Part shown: positions 22,466-34,500 of the stretch, piece after piece
How the letters are laid out: every line of letters starts with the position of its first letter
Position numbering within the stretch: the stretch's first letter is position 1
Origin: Melampsora larici-populina 98AG31
Taxonomy: Eukaryota; Basidiomycota; Pucciniomycetes; Pucciniales; Melampsoraceae
NCBI RefSeq assembly: GCF_000204055.1
Contig: NW_006768796.1
Coordinates: 877,092-941,091 of the forward strand
Direction of reading: 5' to 3'
DNA length: 64,000 nt
Position numbers and translations under genes: made by a program
Notes under the pieces: generated by a model
Databases searched by the model: none
What the model saw: the letters and a program-made list of their open reading frames with translations, nothing else
What the model was told of the DNA's origin: nothing

Positions 22466-23445
22466 CATGGCACCAAAAGATTGATTGACTGATACAAAGA
22501 TCACAAAGATGGTGGCAATGATGCTGAGATTCATGATGAGATTTCTAATTGGTTGAGCAAGGCTTAGTAATGTAATATTGTGGCAAAGTTTAGGTTAATT
22601 ATCTCAAAACTCACCAGAATGCTAGAGCAACAGGGTTTGAGAAATTGTGTGTGCGGGCAAAAACGGATAGTGTATAAACCTGTCAAAAGGGCAAAGAAAG
22701 GGACCATAAAGTATGAGCTCAGTCTGTTTATAAACAATATCTCCAAAATTGGCTGAAAAAAATTGGCGAGAAACATACCCAGACAAGTGTGCAGGTTAGA
22801 CAAATCACTCGATGAGATGATTGGATTGGATGGCAAATCATCATCAAAGTAGGCCACTTTTATATCCGTTGATGACTGCCTGGGTCAATGTCTGTCCGAC
22901 TCTTCCCGGTCATCAGGTTCTGGAACATGATACTGCGTATGCTAGCATCGCCTTATGCAGATTCAGATCACGATTGCTTTCAACTGTGGACATTGTCGTG
23001 TTTTGGAAGGTGGAGAAGCTAGTTGTGGCCATATATGTCGATTTTCCTTTGAATTTTTGGTCTGCGCTTTCAGCACGTAAAACGGCTATTGTCGACCATG
23101 TTTTGCATCGCGGAGAAGCTGAGTGGAAACCCGAGCGTGATGATGACCTAAAGAATGACAATCGAGCGAGTCAGTTTAATTTTTGTAACAAGCATCAACA
23201 TGTATGTAATACAACATCAGGCTGGATAACACGATTTGCTGAGAGGTGAGAGAAATGAGGTGGAGACAACAGGCGGAGCCGAATGATATATAAGCGAGTG
23301 GTTGATATACGGGGATGGGTATCACGCAGCCCCTTATCGGAAACACAGAGTGGTGTATGAAGCATTTCTTTTGACCTTCCCCGCTCCGCTCAAATTGTGT
23401 AAGTCTTTTGGTGTCTGAGGTTTCTATTGGTTGACATTAACAGTG
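22466..23445 (-). repeat. Duplicated segment X, copy 1, part 2
   Basis: Matches the inverse of about 46125-47104. It contains the promoter and 5' half of the X peptide gene on the minus strand, including a TATA-like TATAAAAG (complement near 22858-22865). It ends at the LINE insertion. Confidence 0.9.
23433..23445. repeat. LINE target-site duplication, left copy
   Basis: GACATTAACAGTG, repeated at 29383-29395. In X copy 2 the site occurs once as GATATCAACAGTG. Confidence 0.9.
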
Positions 23446-23651
23446 TTTTTTTTTTTTTTTTTTTTTTTAAGTGTCATTAGAGCCGTAAGGCTATTAGACA
23501 CTGCATATTTTCCAGCACCGGTAAAACCCCTCTGGCTGTGTCAGGGGAAAGGTTGCTGTTGGCTGTTTCAACTAGTCTACATTATGATGATGTTTTTAAA
23601 CAATGTGTGGCGCTAAAGGATGTGGTGAAAGGAAATGGATGTTTCAAGAAT

Positions 23652-26600
23652 TTAATCTCTAGGGGGTTGCCTGTTTGTTGGCAGGTCTTCTTCTGAGATC
23701 TTTGCCCAGCACCAACGATTTTTCAATCGCCATGTGCTGTTGCAATATGCGGCTATCGCTTTGAAAGCCGCCGGTTTGTTGAGAATGGATGTGTTGAGTG
23801 GGAGTTCGAGCTCTTTGATGACTTGTTCAAGTTGTTGGCGTTCTTTGTCGTATTTTGTGCATGTGAAGAGAAAGTGTTCTACGGTTTCAACACCTTCCTG
23901 GCATTCACAGCTTGGGTCTCCTGTCTGGTTAAATTTGCATAGATAATGGTTTAATGGGATATGACCTGACCTTAGCTGAGTGATTGCTGCAATCGAGTGT
24001 TTCTGGAGTTTGTTCAATTGTTTCATGTGTTTCTTTTGTTGAGGTTTATGTCCTAGTCTTTTCAGGTCGTCTGGATTCTTGATCTCCGCGTTTTTTGTTC
24101 GCCATTCTTTAATGGCTGTGATGAAACTCGCTGCGTTTGGGGTTGTTTTGAAAGTGCTTGGTAACTTTGTGTTCGCTTTCTTGTTGGCGATTTTGTCGAC
24201 GACTTCGTTTCCATGTACACCTGCGTGACCTGGACACCATCGGATTACTATGCGCATATTGGGGAAGGACCTGTGTAAGTACATCATTAATTTGTATGTT
24301 TCTTTTCTGTCGTCTAATGTTGTGATTGGGAGTTTGTTTCAACGTAGGTCTTTGATGACGCTTTGGTTGTCGAGGAGGATGGATGTTCGACGTGTGTGAG
24401 GTGATGCGGTGTGTAATGCCATTGTGAGCCCCATTTGGACTCCCCGGTATTCCGCTTGGTATATACCGTGGGTTCGTGCTGTACCTAAATGTTTAGACAC
24501 TGACTTGTTAGTGTTTTTACACCACGCAGCGGCTGCTGTGGTGCATTTGGGGATACGAGAGCCATCAGTAAAAATAATTACATGTTCCAGAGTTGCAGTG
24601 AGGTTGTTGGCCTCTCTCTTTGCTAGGCTCTTGGACTCTTGGATAATTGTTGTATAATTTGAAGGTCGGGTTAAGATGTCTGTCGGATCTAAAGGGATCT
24701 GTTGTATAAATTCCTCCAGCTCCTTACTGACCGGGTGCTGAAAAAATCGATGGAAGGGGTTGTGATGACTTTTTGGATTCGAATTTTGAGCTTGTTTAAC
24801 GAAGCTAAAAATTGGTGAATAAGACGGTTTTGTTAATGCATTTGCCATGAAATTCATGATTTTACCCTGCAGTCTTATCTTCGGGGGTGTGAGGTTCGAG
24901 TCGTGTATTAGAAAAATGGTAGGCGTGGTTGATAGTGCTCCTAGAGCTGCTCTCGCGCACATGTGGTCGATTGTACTTAGTTGCTTGGTGAAGTATTCGG
25001 GTGGTTCGAATGGGAGCCACGCTGCTACCCCATAATCCAGCGCAGTATGAATGGTCGTGGTGATTAAGATGTTCATGAGTTTTGGAGAAATTCCCCATTC
25101 TGACTTAGACAGAGTTGTGAGAAAGCCGGCGCGCTGTTGTCCCTTGGTGAGGACCGAGTTTCTATGTTGAGAGAAGGTTAGTTTATCATCAATCTCTATG
25201 CCGAGCCACTTAGCCTTCCTCTCTGGTAATATGTTCTTCCTGTCGAAGAAGTTGATAGTTGGAGGGTCGTCAGTTTCTTTTGGATTAAATACAACCCAGA
25301 AGGTCTTTTTGATGTCAAAGATCGCTCCGTGATCTTTGGCCCATTCGTTTTGTCTAAATGCAAGTGTCTGCATCTGCGATTGTAGTTGGTGCTTGTCTCG
25401 TGCTGTGGTGAGTAACACTACATCATCAATGAAACCTAACGCTGTGGCGGTTTCGATCTTGTCTGTGATTTCGAGTAAGCCGTTGTTGTACAGGAGATAT
25501 AGAAGAGGTGAGAGGGGTGATCCTTGCGGGAGCCCGTGGGTGAGATCAAACGGTTCCGATTCGAATCCGTTAAAGGAAAGTGTGGTCTGTCGATTACTTA
25601 GGAATCCGTGTAATAGGTTGATAGTCTGGCTGTTGAAACCCTTCTTCTCGAGGATGGATAGCAGTCTGGGGTGGTGGACGGACGGAAACGCGGACTTGAC
25701 ATCAGCAAAAAGAGCACCTACTATATGTCCTTTGGTCCATTCTTTGCAAATCCAAGAAACCAGATGTGTCAATGCTTTGTGTCCGGATTTGTTGGGTCTT
25801 CCTCCATAATGACCTTCATGGAGAAGTCGTTTGTGTTCCACTTGTTCTGATAAGTGTTTCGTGAGTATCTTTTCGTAAATCTTACTTAGGGTGAGCAGGA
25901 GTACGATTGGACGGTACGCCAATGCAGCCGTGTAGTCTGGTTTTCCCGGCTTCGGGATCATGATTGTACGTGCTTTCTTCCAGTCCTGGGGGATGAGACC
26001 GGTTTCTGTGACTTGCAGAAAGAGACTTCTTACGTGGTTTTTGACTTTATGCCATACTCGTTTCCATACCCAATTCTGAAGGCGATCTGCTCCAGGCGCT
26101 TTGAGTGGTGGTACGCTCATGACAACCGATTTGATATTCTCTTCTGTCAAGTAGGCGAAGAAATCTGGCATCGTGGGATCTGTTGGGCGAGTTTTGGTGT
26201 CAAGGGGGAATTGTATGATGTCGGGTTCCGCTATTCTGCAGGGTGCTGTGGCAACACAGGTCGTCTGAAAAAGGAGATTGGCTTTCTCAGCATTAGTGTT
26301 ACAAACATTACCTTCTTTAGATATTAGAGTGTTGACCAATGCTGATGGCTTGCGTCCTGAGGCAAATCTCTTCGCTTGGAAAAGAGTGTCATGAGTGAGG
26401 GTTGAAAGGTAGGTCTTCCAACTGTCTTCTTTCATTTTCTCGACTTTTTTATTGAAGGTGTTTCTTGCTTTTTGATATAGAATCTTGTTCTCTTCTGTTT
26501 TGTTTGATTTGAATTGCCGGTGTAGTTTTTGTGCGGTCTTTCTGAGGGGATCGAGGATTTCTGGTCTCCACCAGGGTTTGTGTTTGCCTGGAGGAGCCTT

Positions 26601-27551
26601 ATTCGGCGAGTTATTGTCGAGTGCGGTGGTAATTGCAGATCTCAAGGCTCTGTCAAAGGCATCGATTTCGTCCTGCGTTGTGAGTCTTGTCATTTTGGGT
26701 AAGGTATTTGTTAGTTCCGTAAGCATAGTAGGTGTTTCGACCTTATTCCAGTTTTTTTGTCGGGACGTTTTCTGAGTGGTTGTTGGGCTTGTTGGAGACT
26801 TTGTTTTGAAAGAGGTGATGAGGGATTGGTGGTCGGAGAGGTGATTGGTTATGTCTTCATTATCAATGAAACATGCCCGGATTACCTCATCTAGTTGTTC
26901 ATTGACCCAAACTAGGTCGATCGTTGTGCCTCTGGTCGTCGTTGAGCTTAGACCATATGTCGGTTCGCCTGCTGGTGAGCGCAGCCGGAGATCCCATTTC
27001 GACATTAGATCAATAAGATCCTCAGCTTTCTTGTCGTATGTGTCACTGTAAGATGGGTTCCATGCGGGTGAGTGGAGGTTCGCATCTGTAACCACTATTG
27101 TGGGCAGAAGCTGGATGGTAAGGGGGAGGTCGGACATCAGTTTGTCCCAGGCATCAAAGCCTTTGAAAGTCAGCGGTTCGTTATATACATTTGAAATGAG
27201 GATTGAAAAGTCGTTAATAGTTAATTTGCATGTCGTTATGTCACGTGAGGTAGAGAAGATTGGATTGATGGCCACTTCGAGATCCTTACGAATGTATAGG
27301 CAGGATCTCGGTCGGGATTCCTCATTTCTTGCTGCTGGTGTTGGGCTAATGAGGATCCAGTTTGTCTGGTTTGATGGGAGGTAATCAATTTTGTTCACAT
27401 GAGGTTCTTGAAGCGCTAAAATAGAAAACTTATTAGTGATATCATGGTTAAAGAGTGAGTGCATAACATGCGGTGAGCGGTGACAATTCACTTGTAGAAT
27501 TGAAGATGTGTCTTGTTCGTTTAAAATTTTTTGTAACCGTTGTTCTAACAT
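23652..27551 (-). pseudogene. LINE ORF2: AP endonuclease, reverse transcriptase, RNase H
   Basis: A 1,300-codon frame. The N-terminal endonuclease has FSILALQEPHVNK, VVTDANLHSPAWNP and LSDHQSL. The RT has IMIPKPGKPDYTAALAYRPI, ALFADVKSAFPSVHHP, GLPQGSPLSPLLYLLYNN and the catalytic ALGFIDDVVLL. RNase H has VIIFTDGSRIP, IYQAEYRGVQMGL, ILLDNQSVI and RWCPGHAGVHGNEVVD, and a CECQ...H-x3-C-type tail follows (SCECQEGVETVEHFLFTC). A single in-frame TGA (24339-24341) lies inside RNase H after DLR, in TCGA-like context. Otherwise open, so inactivated by one change. It overlaps ORF1 by 7 bp (ATGTTAG), suggesting coupled reinitiation. Confidence 0.92.
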
Positions 27552-29236
27552 TGACTTATATTCATGTCATTGTTTTCTACGATTACGATCTTTGGAGATC
27601 CACTTGGGTTGAAAGGCGGGAGGTTAGCTGCAATTCTGGTGGGGCAGCTTGGGCTGAACGGATGATGGATGATGTCTCTTGGGTTGGATGCAAAGAAAGC
27701 CTTAAGGTTTGTTAAGGGTTCAAGTTTTACCTTTTTCCTGGCACATGCCGTGCATTTCATTTCTGTTTTACCTTTCTCAGGGCAGTTGTGTGAGTGGTGT
27801 TTATCACCACAAAAAGGGCAAAGAGGATCCAACGGGCACGAAGGCGCCGTGTGACCTACCTTTTGGCAGTTGTAGCATCGGCGCGGAGGTGGGCCACTTC
27901 TAAACGTGAGGTGTTTGCCTTGCCCGTGCCAAATCTTATTGGTTATGCATTTCTGAACCTGTTCTTCGTTCTTCAACCCTATCAAGATGGACGAGTGTCT
28001 CTTACTTGGGTCATCTAAAATCTTTGGGTTAAGCCATCGTACAAAAAGCATGTCTTTGAGAAGCTCCCCGTTACATATTTGTAGTTCCTCAACATGATCT
28101 TCTACCTTTGGATCAAATGTGGTTGAGATACCGTTGACTATAATCTCGTGGCGCTCTTCCTTCATCTTCAAGGATTTCGAGAAACCTTGAATCCATGTCC
28201 GGGGCAATTCTTTGACTTTTCCGGCAATAGAAGCCGTTTCAAAGTACATGTCAATATCATTTGACGGGTGGCGTCTTACGCTCTTGACTTCAATGGATGC
28301 TTCATCCTCCGGTTTGAGCTTGATCTGATAAGCCCTGAATGCCAGGTTAATTTCCTGTATTAGTTTGGCGTTTGACAGTCCTGGGTGCGAGATCTCAGAC
28401 CCCGGTATATGGACTAGCGATATGATGTTGGTGGGTTTGGCTTTTGGAGCCGACTTTTGCGTTTTTTGGGTTTTGGCCTGATTGGCCTTCTGGCTATCTG
28501 ACGTGGTTTGTGGTGCGTGTTTGGACGCTGCGAGTGCATATGAGGGGGCGGTTGGTCCCTTTTTTTGTTGTTGTTTTGGTTGTAGATTTTCTACTGCTGA
28601 AGTTAGGTAGGCCATCTGTTCGGTGAGGGCTGCTAACGTATCATCTGTAGCTTTCCCTTTGAATATTATAGGTCGGCTCTTTGACTCGGCTCCAGCAAGG
28701 GCTGCTGGAGTCGTGAAGTTACGCCGAGCGTCATCATACATGACTTTGTCGTAGACGGCTCCTGTTAAGACTAGGATATCCGCCGCGGTCTCGACATCGA
28801 CCGATATCTTTTGCGCTTTCTTCGACTTGTTAGCAAGTGGAAAGCCAGCTTTGATTACTTCCAGGAGTTTGCCCACCATCTCCTTGAGAGATCGGGATTC
28901 GGCTCCTCCTGGGAAAAGGTCCTGCATTCGGTTCGTCCTAGGACTCCCCGTTAACTCGGACGCTTGGTCCATCGCAATGATGCCCGGGGTATCCAACCTG
29001 GAACGTTTCTTGGCGAAGTTTCCCAGGTCGGATGACTGGATCGATGGGGATTGAGAGAGTCCTTGACGAAGGCAAGCTTTGTCGAAGACGAGAGGGGTTG
29101 GGGGTTCGGTCGGTTTGGCCTTTTCTTGAGGCCCACAAGGATTGATAAACGCGTTAGACGCGTCGCGAGTTGGGGCAGTGTTCTTCGGAACACCCTGCTC
29201 CTTCTGGCCCGTGTCCGAAACGTCGTCGACCTCCAT
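27545..29236 (-). CDS. LINE ORF1, gag-like nucleic-acid-binding protein
   Basis: 563 residues, open from MEVDDVSDTGQKEQG. The C-terminal part carries CCHC-type knuckles: CYNCQKVGHTAPSC and CPFCGDKHHSHNC, then a CTAC motif. The middle is a Gln/Lys-rich linker (PKQQQKKGPTAPSYALAASK) and an alpha/beta domain ahead of the knuckles. It would coat LINE RNA. The start is the first ATG after a 146-bp leader; the stop overlaps the ORF2 start codon. Confidence 0.85.
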   Translation of the reverse strand: MEVDDVSDTGQKEQGVPKNTAPTRDASNAFINPCGPQEKAKPTEPPTPLVFDKACLRQGLSQSPSIQSSDLGNFAKKRSRLDTPGIIAMDQASELTGSPRTNRMQDLFPGGAESRSLKEMVGKLLEVIKAGFPLANKSKKAQKISVDVETAADILVLTGAVYDKVMYDDARRNFTTPAALAGAESKSRPIIFKGKATDDTLAALTEQMAYLTSAVENLQPKQQQKKGPTAPSYALAASKHAPQTTSDSQKANQAKTQKTQKSAPKAKPTNIISLVHIPGSEISHPGLSNAKLIQEINLAFRAYQIKLKPEDEASIEVKSVRRHPSNDIDMYFETASIAGKVKELPRTWIQGFSKSLKMKEERHEIIVNGISTTFDPKVEDHVEELQICNGELLKDMLFVRWLNPKILDDPSKRHSSILIGLKNEEQVQKCITNKIWHGQGKHLTFRSGPPPRRCYNCQKVGHTAPSCPLDPLCPFCGDKHHSHNCPEKGKTEMKCTACARKKVKLEPLTNLKAFFASNPRDIIHHPFSPSCPTRIAANLPPFNPSGSPKIVIVENNDMNISQC

Positions 29237-29382
29237 ATCGACCGGTATCGCGTGAAGAAGGTGGATCGAGTGTGACGAAAAAGTAAGGAGAATGAGAAAA
29301 CGAAATTTGGACGAGTACTTGCGCAGTCACGGACCGGGTCACGTGACTAGTTAGTAATTCGTGGTAAGAAGTCTCTTCGACC

Positions 29383-29463
29383 GACATTAACAGTGTGTGT
29401 GTCAGTGAAGACAGAAGGAAGCCAGAGGAAGCCCTCACCGCCGCTACAGAAACCAAACGGTAT
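29383..29463 (-). repeat. Duplicated segment X, copy 1, part 3
   Basis: Right-hand remnant of X after the LINE. It begins with the second target duplication and ends near CGCTACAGAAACCAAA, where copies 1 and 2 diverge. Confidence 0.85.
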
Positions 29464-30304
29464 CACCAATTTTGTGACCGCTCAACTCGTACTCGGATTG
29501 CGGCTCGAGGCCTTCGAAGGAGAGCTTCAAGCGCTTCCATTGCAAAACAAAAAAGCTTTTCCCTTTCATCTCATCTGGCGCCACATGTTGCAATTTGTCA
29601 CCAGTCCGACGTTGGTTAGAGAACAGCACGCCATTTACATATCATAACCTTGATGGATTATGCAATGCATGGCTGGTTGTATTGATGGTTCCATGATCGC
29701 CTTTCAGCATGTCTGCCCAGTGCCGACTTCTAGAATCGAAGCGCATCAAAGACCCAAGACTGTTCTTTAACTTGGATCAGTCACACAATCTTCGACATCC
29801 AATTCAGTATTCCACCTGCATACACGCAAGCTTCAAGACGTTTATTCAGCTCTAGATCACTCATTCTGCCGAGTTTGAATTGTGAGAATGAACCAGTTTG
29901 GTTGCAAAAGGAAATCTCCTGAAATCTCTCATGGGTTTTGAAAGCTCAAAGAAGCTTTAATGCATTGAAATTGTCGATTTTGAATGGAAAACCGAGACGT
30001 CAAAGCCTGGTCTGATTTTAATTTTACACAATCAATTTGACCGAAAACAAAAAGATCTCAATAGCCATCGATAGATGGCTTTGACTGTTTCTGACATCAT
30101 GAAACCATTTCTGGTGACCTGGGAGAAATTTCACCAATCTTGCCCTAAGAGGAACAAACTCCTCAAAAAGGGAAGTACTAGTGACCTCAAATCTCCCCAT
30201 GATACGTTAAACACACTATATTTATTACCCTTGTTGCATTCCCTCAAACGTTTTAAAACAAATCCCACTAAATCCTTTCTTGAATTCACAATTTTCACGC
30301 CAAG
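29464..30304. other. Intergenic, no gene supported
   Basis: Mixed sequence with short frames only; upstream region of the gene at 30305. Confidence 0.45.
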
Positions 30305-30931
30305 ATGTCTGCAACCCCCAATCCATCAACACCCACCATCGTCGTCCCTGCTAATAACATACCAGCACCCGTAAGCAATAAGTCCATCAAACTCTATACA
30401 CATCTCTTCGCTTTGACTGATAGAAAACCCTTACATATTTCATAGACATCACCTATGGAACCTCAAAGTCCAGCTTCTAAAGCAGCTCTAAAGAACGAGA
30501 AAGCTTACAATAAAGTATTAATAAAGGAAGCAAAAGCCGAAGAGAAGAAAATCAAGAATGCAATCAAAGATGGAAGTCATGCTACTAAAGCTGAACAAAA
30601 AGCAGCTAAAGAAGAAGTTAAAGCTAAGAAAGTTCTAGATAAAGCCGTAGCAAAAGAATTCAGTAAGTTTTTTTGTCTCCCTCAAAGTTTTTTTGAAGTC
30701 AAAAACATCTTTCATTAACTCTCTTTCTTTTGATTTTGACGTTTTCTTTTAGAGACGAATAAGAAATTACTTTCTGTTCAAGCTAAACATGAAAAAGCTG
30801 TACTTGATTTAGAAAAAGCCAAAGCGAAATTAGAATTAAAAACTACACATCATACTACACAAACTAATTTAAGAGATCAGAAGATGGAACTAGTGAACAG
30901 TTTAAGAACTCGTGGTTCTATTCCAGCATGA
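30305..30931 (+). CDS. Small Lys/Ala/Glu-rich helical protein, three exons
   Basis: Exons 30305-30370, 30446-30662 and 30753-30931 with GT-AG introns in matching phases give 153 residues. A Pro/Thr-rich N-terminus (MSATPNPSTPTIVVPANN) precedes a nearly uninterrupted charged helix (KEAKAEEKKIKNAIKDG, AEQKAAKEEVKAKKVLDKAV). The ending is SLRTRGSIPA. No signal peptide. It looks like a single long coiled-coil or nucleic-acid-binding helix; family not recognised. Codon use and low divergence look like a genuine host gene, unlike the flanking transposons. Confidence 0.75.
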
Positions 30932-31575
30932 GATTCTTTTGTCTTCACCTTTTATCACACCCCAACGCAATACTATCTTTTATTGAACTTTTCTTTTCGT
31001 CTTTTTCTTCTGGTTTATCTTTGATTTCTTAGACCTTTTTATAACTTTTTTGACCATATATCATAGTCGTACATTAGCCATCAATACCACCTCTGCTTTG
31101 ACTTTTTTTGCGCAACTTGAAATCTATGAACCCAACTCATTGTCATATTGCCTCAGATATGACACACCTTGTGACGTCTGTGCCCTTATGATAGTACCTA
31201 TTGCCTGAGCCTCAGTTTCCGTGCCACCACACATACTCGAGAAATTTTTTAATTTTCCAAACAGCAATAAGATACAAATACTACCAATTCCTTTAATCCG
31301 TAAGCTTGGTAAGCAAAACTACTCATTCGAGTCCAAAAGAACCCCTGTCGACAATCCATCAGTTCAAATCGAATGCCCAATGTGACTCATAAAATAATTC
31401 CAATAATCCATATCATACATACACATTGACGTACATATACAACAGGTTACTAATTCATTTTCGATAGGACACAAATATCTGAGAGAAAGAATCAAGCTGT
31501 ATGCAAGTTTATTGAAATATTGCACAAAAAACCTACAACTGATAGATATAGTGAACTTGAATGTCTAAGAGTATA
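30932..31575. other. Intergenic between convergent genes
   Basis: 3' flanks of the gene ending 30931 and of PAN2 (minus). AT-rich; nothing else seen. Confidence 0.5.
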
Positions 31576-34500
31576 TCACTTTCCTGCACCGATCATCGGG
31601 GTAGATGGAACGGCCGCAACCACTTTCCAACCCTAAAACCAAAAAACAATCAATAACTTATATGAGTCTATCACACACACATAAATTAAGTGAAACATTT
31701 CTTACCATTGCTTTTCCTTTTCTATAAACATCTTCAAGTTCTTCATCCCATCCACCTTCATTAGCCAATTGCCGATAAAAATCAAATAAATGTAAAGCAG
31801 TTTTAGCATCTTCAATCGAATCATGTGTACCTGCATTTTGTATATCATGTTTTAAAATTAAGAAAGATAATAATCGAAGTGAAAGTCGTCTTTGTCGACT
31901 CGGAATATAGTAGAGGTCTACTGTATCAATAATCTGTGATGGTGGAACATGTATATCTAGTTTCCGAACACAGATTACGAAGAGCGAAAGAACACAAACA
32001 TCAGGTCTGAAGTTGTGATTATGGGCAGTCTATAGATATATGGATGTAACTCAACTAATGATACGAAAATCCTTTGAAAGTCCGTGCCCAATGAAAGTAC
32101 ACCCCAGATCCACTAGCAACCGTAACTTTTTATAAGCCACCTTAAGTGGTACAAGTGTATGAGGCGATGATCGATGATCGAGGTCACCCGCTACAATGAG
32201 ATCAAAGTGAATCAATCAGTTATATTCTGAGATCGTAAACAAACTTGAAAATCACAAACGTCGAATTCCGGAATACTCAGTAAGATAATCAGTGATAGGC
32301 TCAGATGTTTGAATATGATCATCAATAAAAGGTACACCGGTTTTAACTCCTTCTCCACGAAGAACTGACACTCTAGCTAGCGTCATACGACTTGGTCGTC
32401 GCACAATTCGAGTTCCATCTGATCTATAATCCACTTCCTCCTTCACTCACACAAACAAAAAAGATTACCCAAAACAAGATGAAGCAACTTCAGTATACAC
32501 CATAGCAGAGAAGAATCTAAGTGTGATGGAAGCTTACTTGTTGAAGCGATACAAATTCCGCATCAATCGCTACCAATGCGCCCTTCTCAGGGAGCTCAGC
32601 TTCACTCAATACCTGATGCCGAATCTTGGTTGCGTCTCGTCGTCTGATCGAGGACCACCAGGATGAGCAAGCAGATTCTATAAATGATGGAAGATTGAAC
32701 TTACTCAGATACATTGATGTCTTCAAGTAATATCGAGCGATCCATGTTGGTAGGCAGCATACTGAAATCGAGAGCTTGGTCCAAATCTTTCCGCCGATAG
32801 TATAGAACAGCAGGGATCTGCAAGAGCGATCAACAGTTGTCAAGCTACTTATGATAAGAGGGATTTGATGGACTTCTAAACTAACCTTCCAAGCTGCAGG
32901 AAAACCCAATGCCTCATCCTCACTAATTTTTCTGACCAAAAAGTCATTGAACAGATGCCACCCACTACCGTCTGCGACCTTGACAAGTGCCACGAGGTGT
33001 GGTTCTTCATCTTCTGCCTCAATTTGTAAGACCATTGAACATAGTTCGTATCGAACGCCATCTGCAGGTGCAGGTACTGGGTAATCATCCCCAATAACCA
33101 GTTCAGCCGTCCCAGCTCTTGTCGCAATTGAGATTTCAGGTTGCAGGAATCGATGCGAGTGCTGCTGCTTGCTATCCAGCCAAAAGTCTAGCTGTTCGAC
33201 TGACGTCACACCCGCATGTAGTGCTAGTATTGCCGGCAGTCCCTCGCGTCCCTCGACGCACGTCTCACTGTCGAAGACGCGTCGCCAACGCTGATGACTG
33301 TTCTGACCGCACTGAGAACAAGGAGACTTGGCGGTAGTTTCTCGCGCCAGTGAATGACGTAGGATGGTACATAAATCGGAGCCAGGGGGCGATTCGTTAG
33401 ATAACGCTCGACGCGGGTAGACCAATTCAACAACTTTTGCAACAGTCGGACGTGCTGAGGAATGTTGACAAGTGGGGCATACTTGCTCGGTCCGCCAATT
33501 CGTGGCGTATATCACGGCAACTGGATCGACAATGCCGAGACCGGGCTGTTTCCGCGCATCGTCGGTCATCTGCTCAAGTAAGAAATGATGACATAACTGT
33601 ATGAGACTTGAATATGACCGATGGGGGTTGTTGGAGCTCGAGGCAAGTGACTGGGAATCAGAGCGAGGTCGATGGAGAAAGAAATCCTGGTGGTGGTGGT
33701 CCATCAATGCTAGAGCGATAGCACGAGGATTAATGGAAAAGGCGCGTGAAAAGTTGGTAGTCTGACAATTTACACCCTTTGCGTCGTCCATCATCTTGAA
33801 GAGAAACCCAAGCTCGCACAGCATACAACTGGTGGCGCTACAGGTAAGAGTGATGTGCGACTCGGCAAGGTGTCGGATCGGAAGAGTGTGGTATAAGACT
33901 TGTAAGAGAGCATTTGTGTATGAGTTGACTATGTGTGTCTCCAATCCGCTATATTTTGTACGATTATAGAACCTGTGAAGGAAGCAGAACTCTGACACTT
34001 GATCAGCAGACTGATTGCAGTTAGGATCAAAGGTCACAATGGCTATATAAGAAGGTAAGAAAAGAGAGCCTACCCAAAATCAAAGTCTTCAATCCCAAAC
34101 TTGCTGTATTTGATCTCAACTTGACGATACCACTTAGGCATGTCCTCAAAGTCTTCAAGAGTGAGTCCAGCTAAGAGGGTCTCTTCCTCCAAAATTCCTT
34201 CAGTGCTCTCTCTTCGCTTTCGGCCTTGCATCATTTGTTTTTCTTTCTCTTTTTCCTTCTCACTCCTAAAAAGGGGAATACTAAGCCGACGGCGGGTGTC
34301 GGTAGAAGACCCTTTTCCTACTCCAGGAATGATTCTTCCAGCAACTGAATGTGCCGAGATGGCTCCAGATGAAAAAGCAGGTAGGCTAGCTTGATAGCGT
34401 TTAGACTTCTTCGAATGAGGCAGATAACATACTTTTTCAAACTCTGTTCTACCATTTGTACTATAGACAGGATTGATGGATGGAGAATATTGATAGGGAG

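Larger units (their letters stand above)
13108..22534 (-). pseudogene. X secreted cysteine-rich peptide gene, copy 1, split by retrotransposon
   Basis: The minus-strand start codon is at 22532-22534. The first 23 codons (22466-22534) encode a hydrophobic signal peptide (MNLSIIATIFVIFVSV...) with a likely cleavage after FGA. The Ngaro-like element enters between codons 23 and 24. The remaining 54 codons resume at 13272 and stop at 13108. Mature part: about 55 residues, Lys/Asp/Glu-rich, with four cysteines spaced C-x3-C-x9-C-x-C followed by Gly. Total intended length 77 residues. The signal peptide plus cysteines suggest secretion, as in small effector-like proteins of rusts. Function unknown. 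The contiguous paralogue is at 47034. Confidence 0.6.
23446..29382 (-). mobile_element. Tad1-like LINE retrotransposon, nearly complete
   Basis: On the minus strand it has a 146-bp 5' UTR, ORF1 (gag-like), ORF2 (endonuclease-RT-RNase H), a short 3' UTR and a poly(A) tail seen as T23 at 23446-23468. It is bounded by 13-bp direct repeats. The domain set and order match the Tad1/I group common in fungi. It sits inside X copy 1, whose sequence resumes at 29383. The only coding lesion seen is one TGA in ORF2. Confidence 0.92.

Noticed and set aside
23446..23468. T23 run as a regulatory homopolymer or assembly artefact
   Set aside because: It is the complement of the LINE poly(A) tail, bounded by the target duplication.
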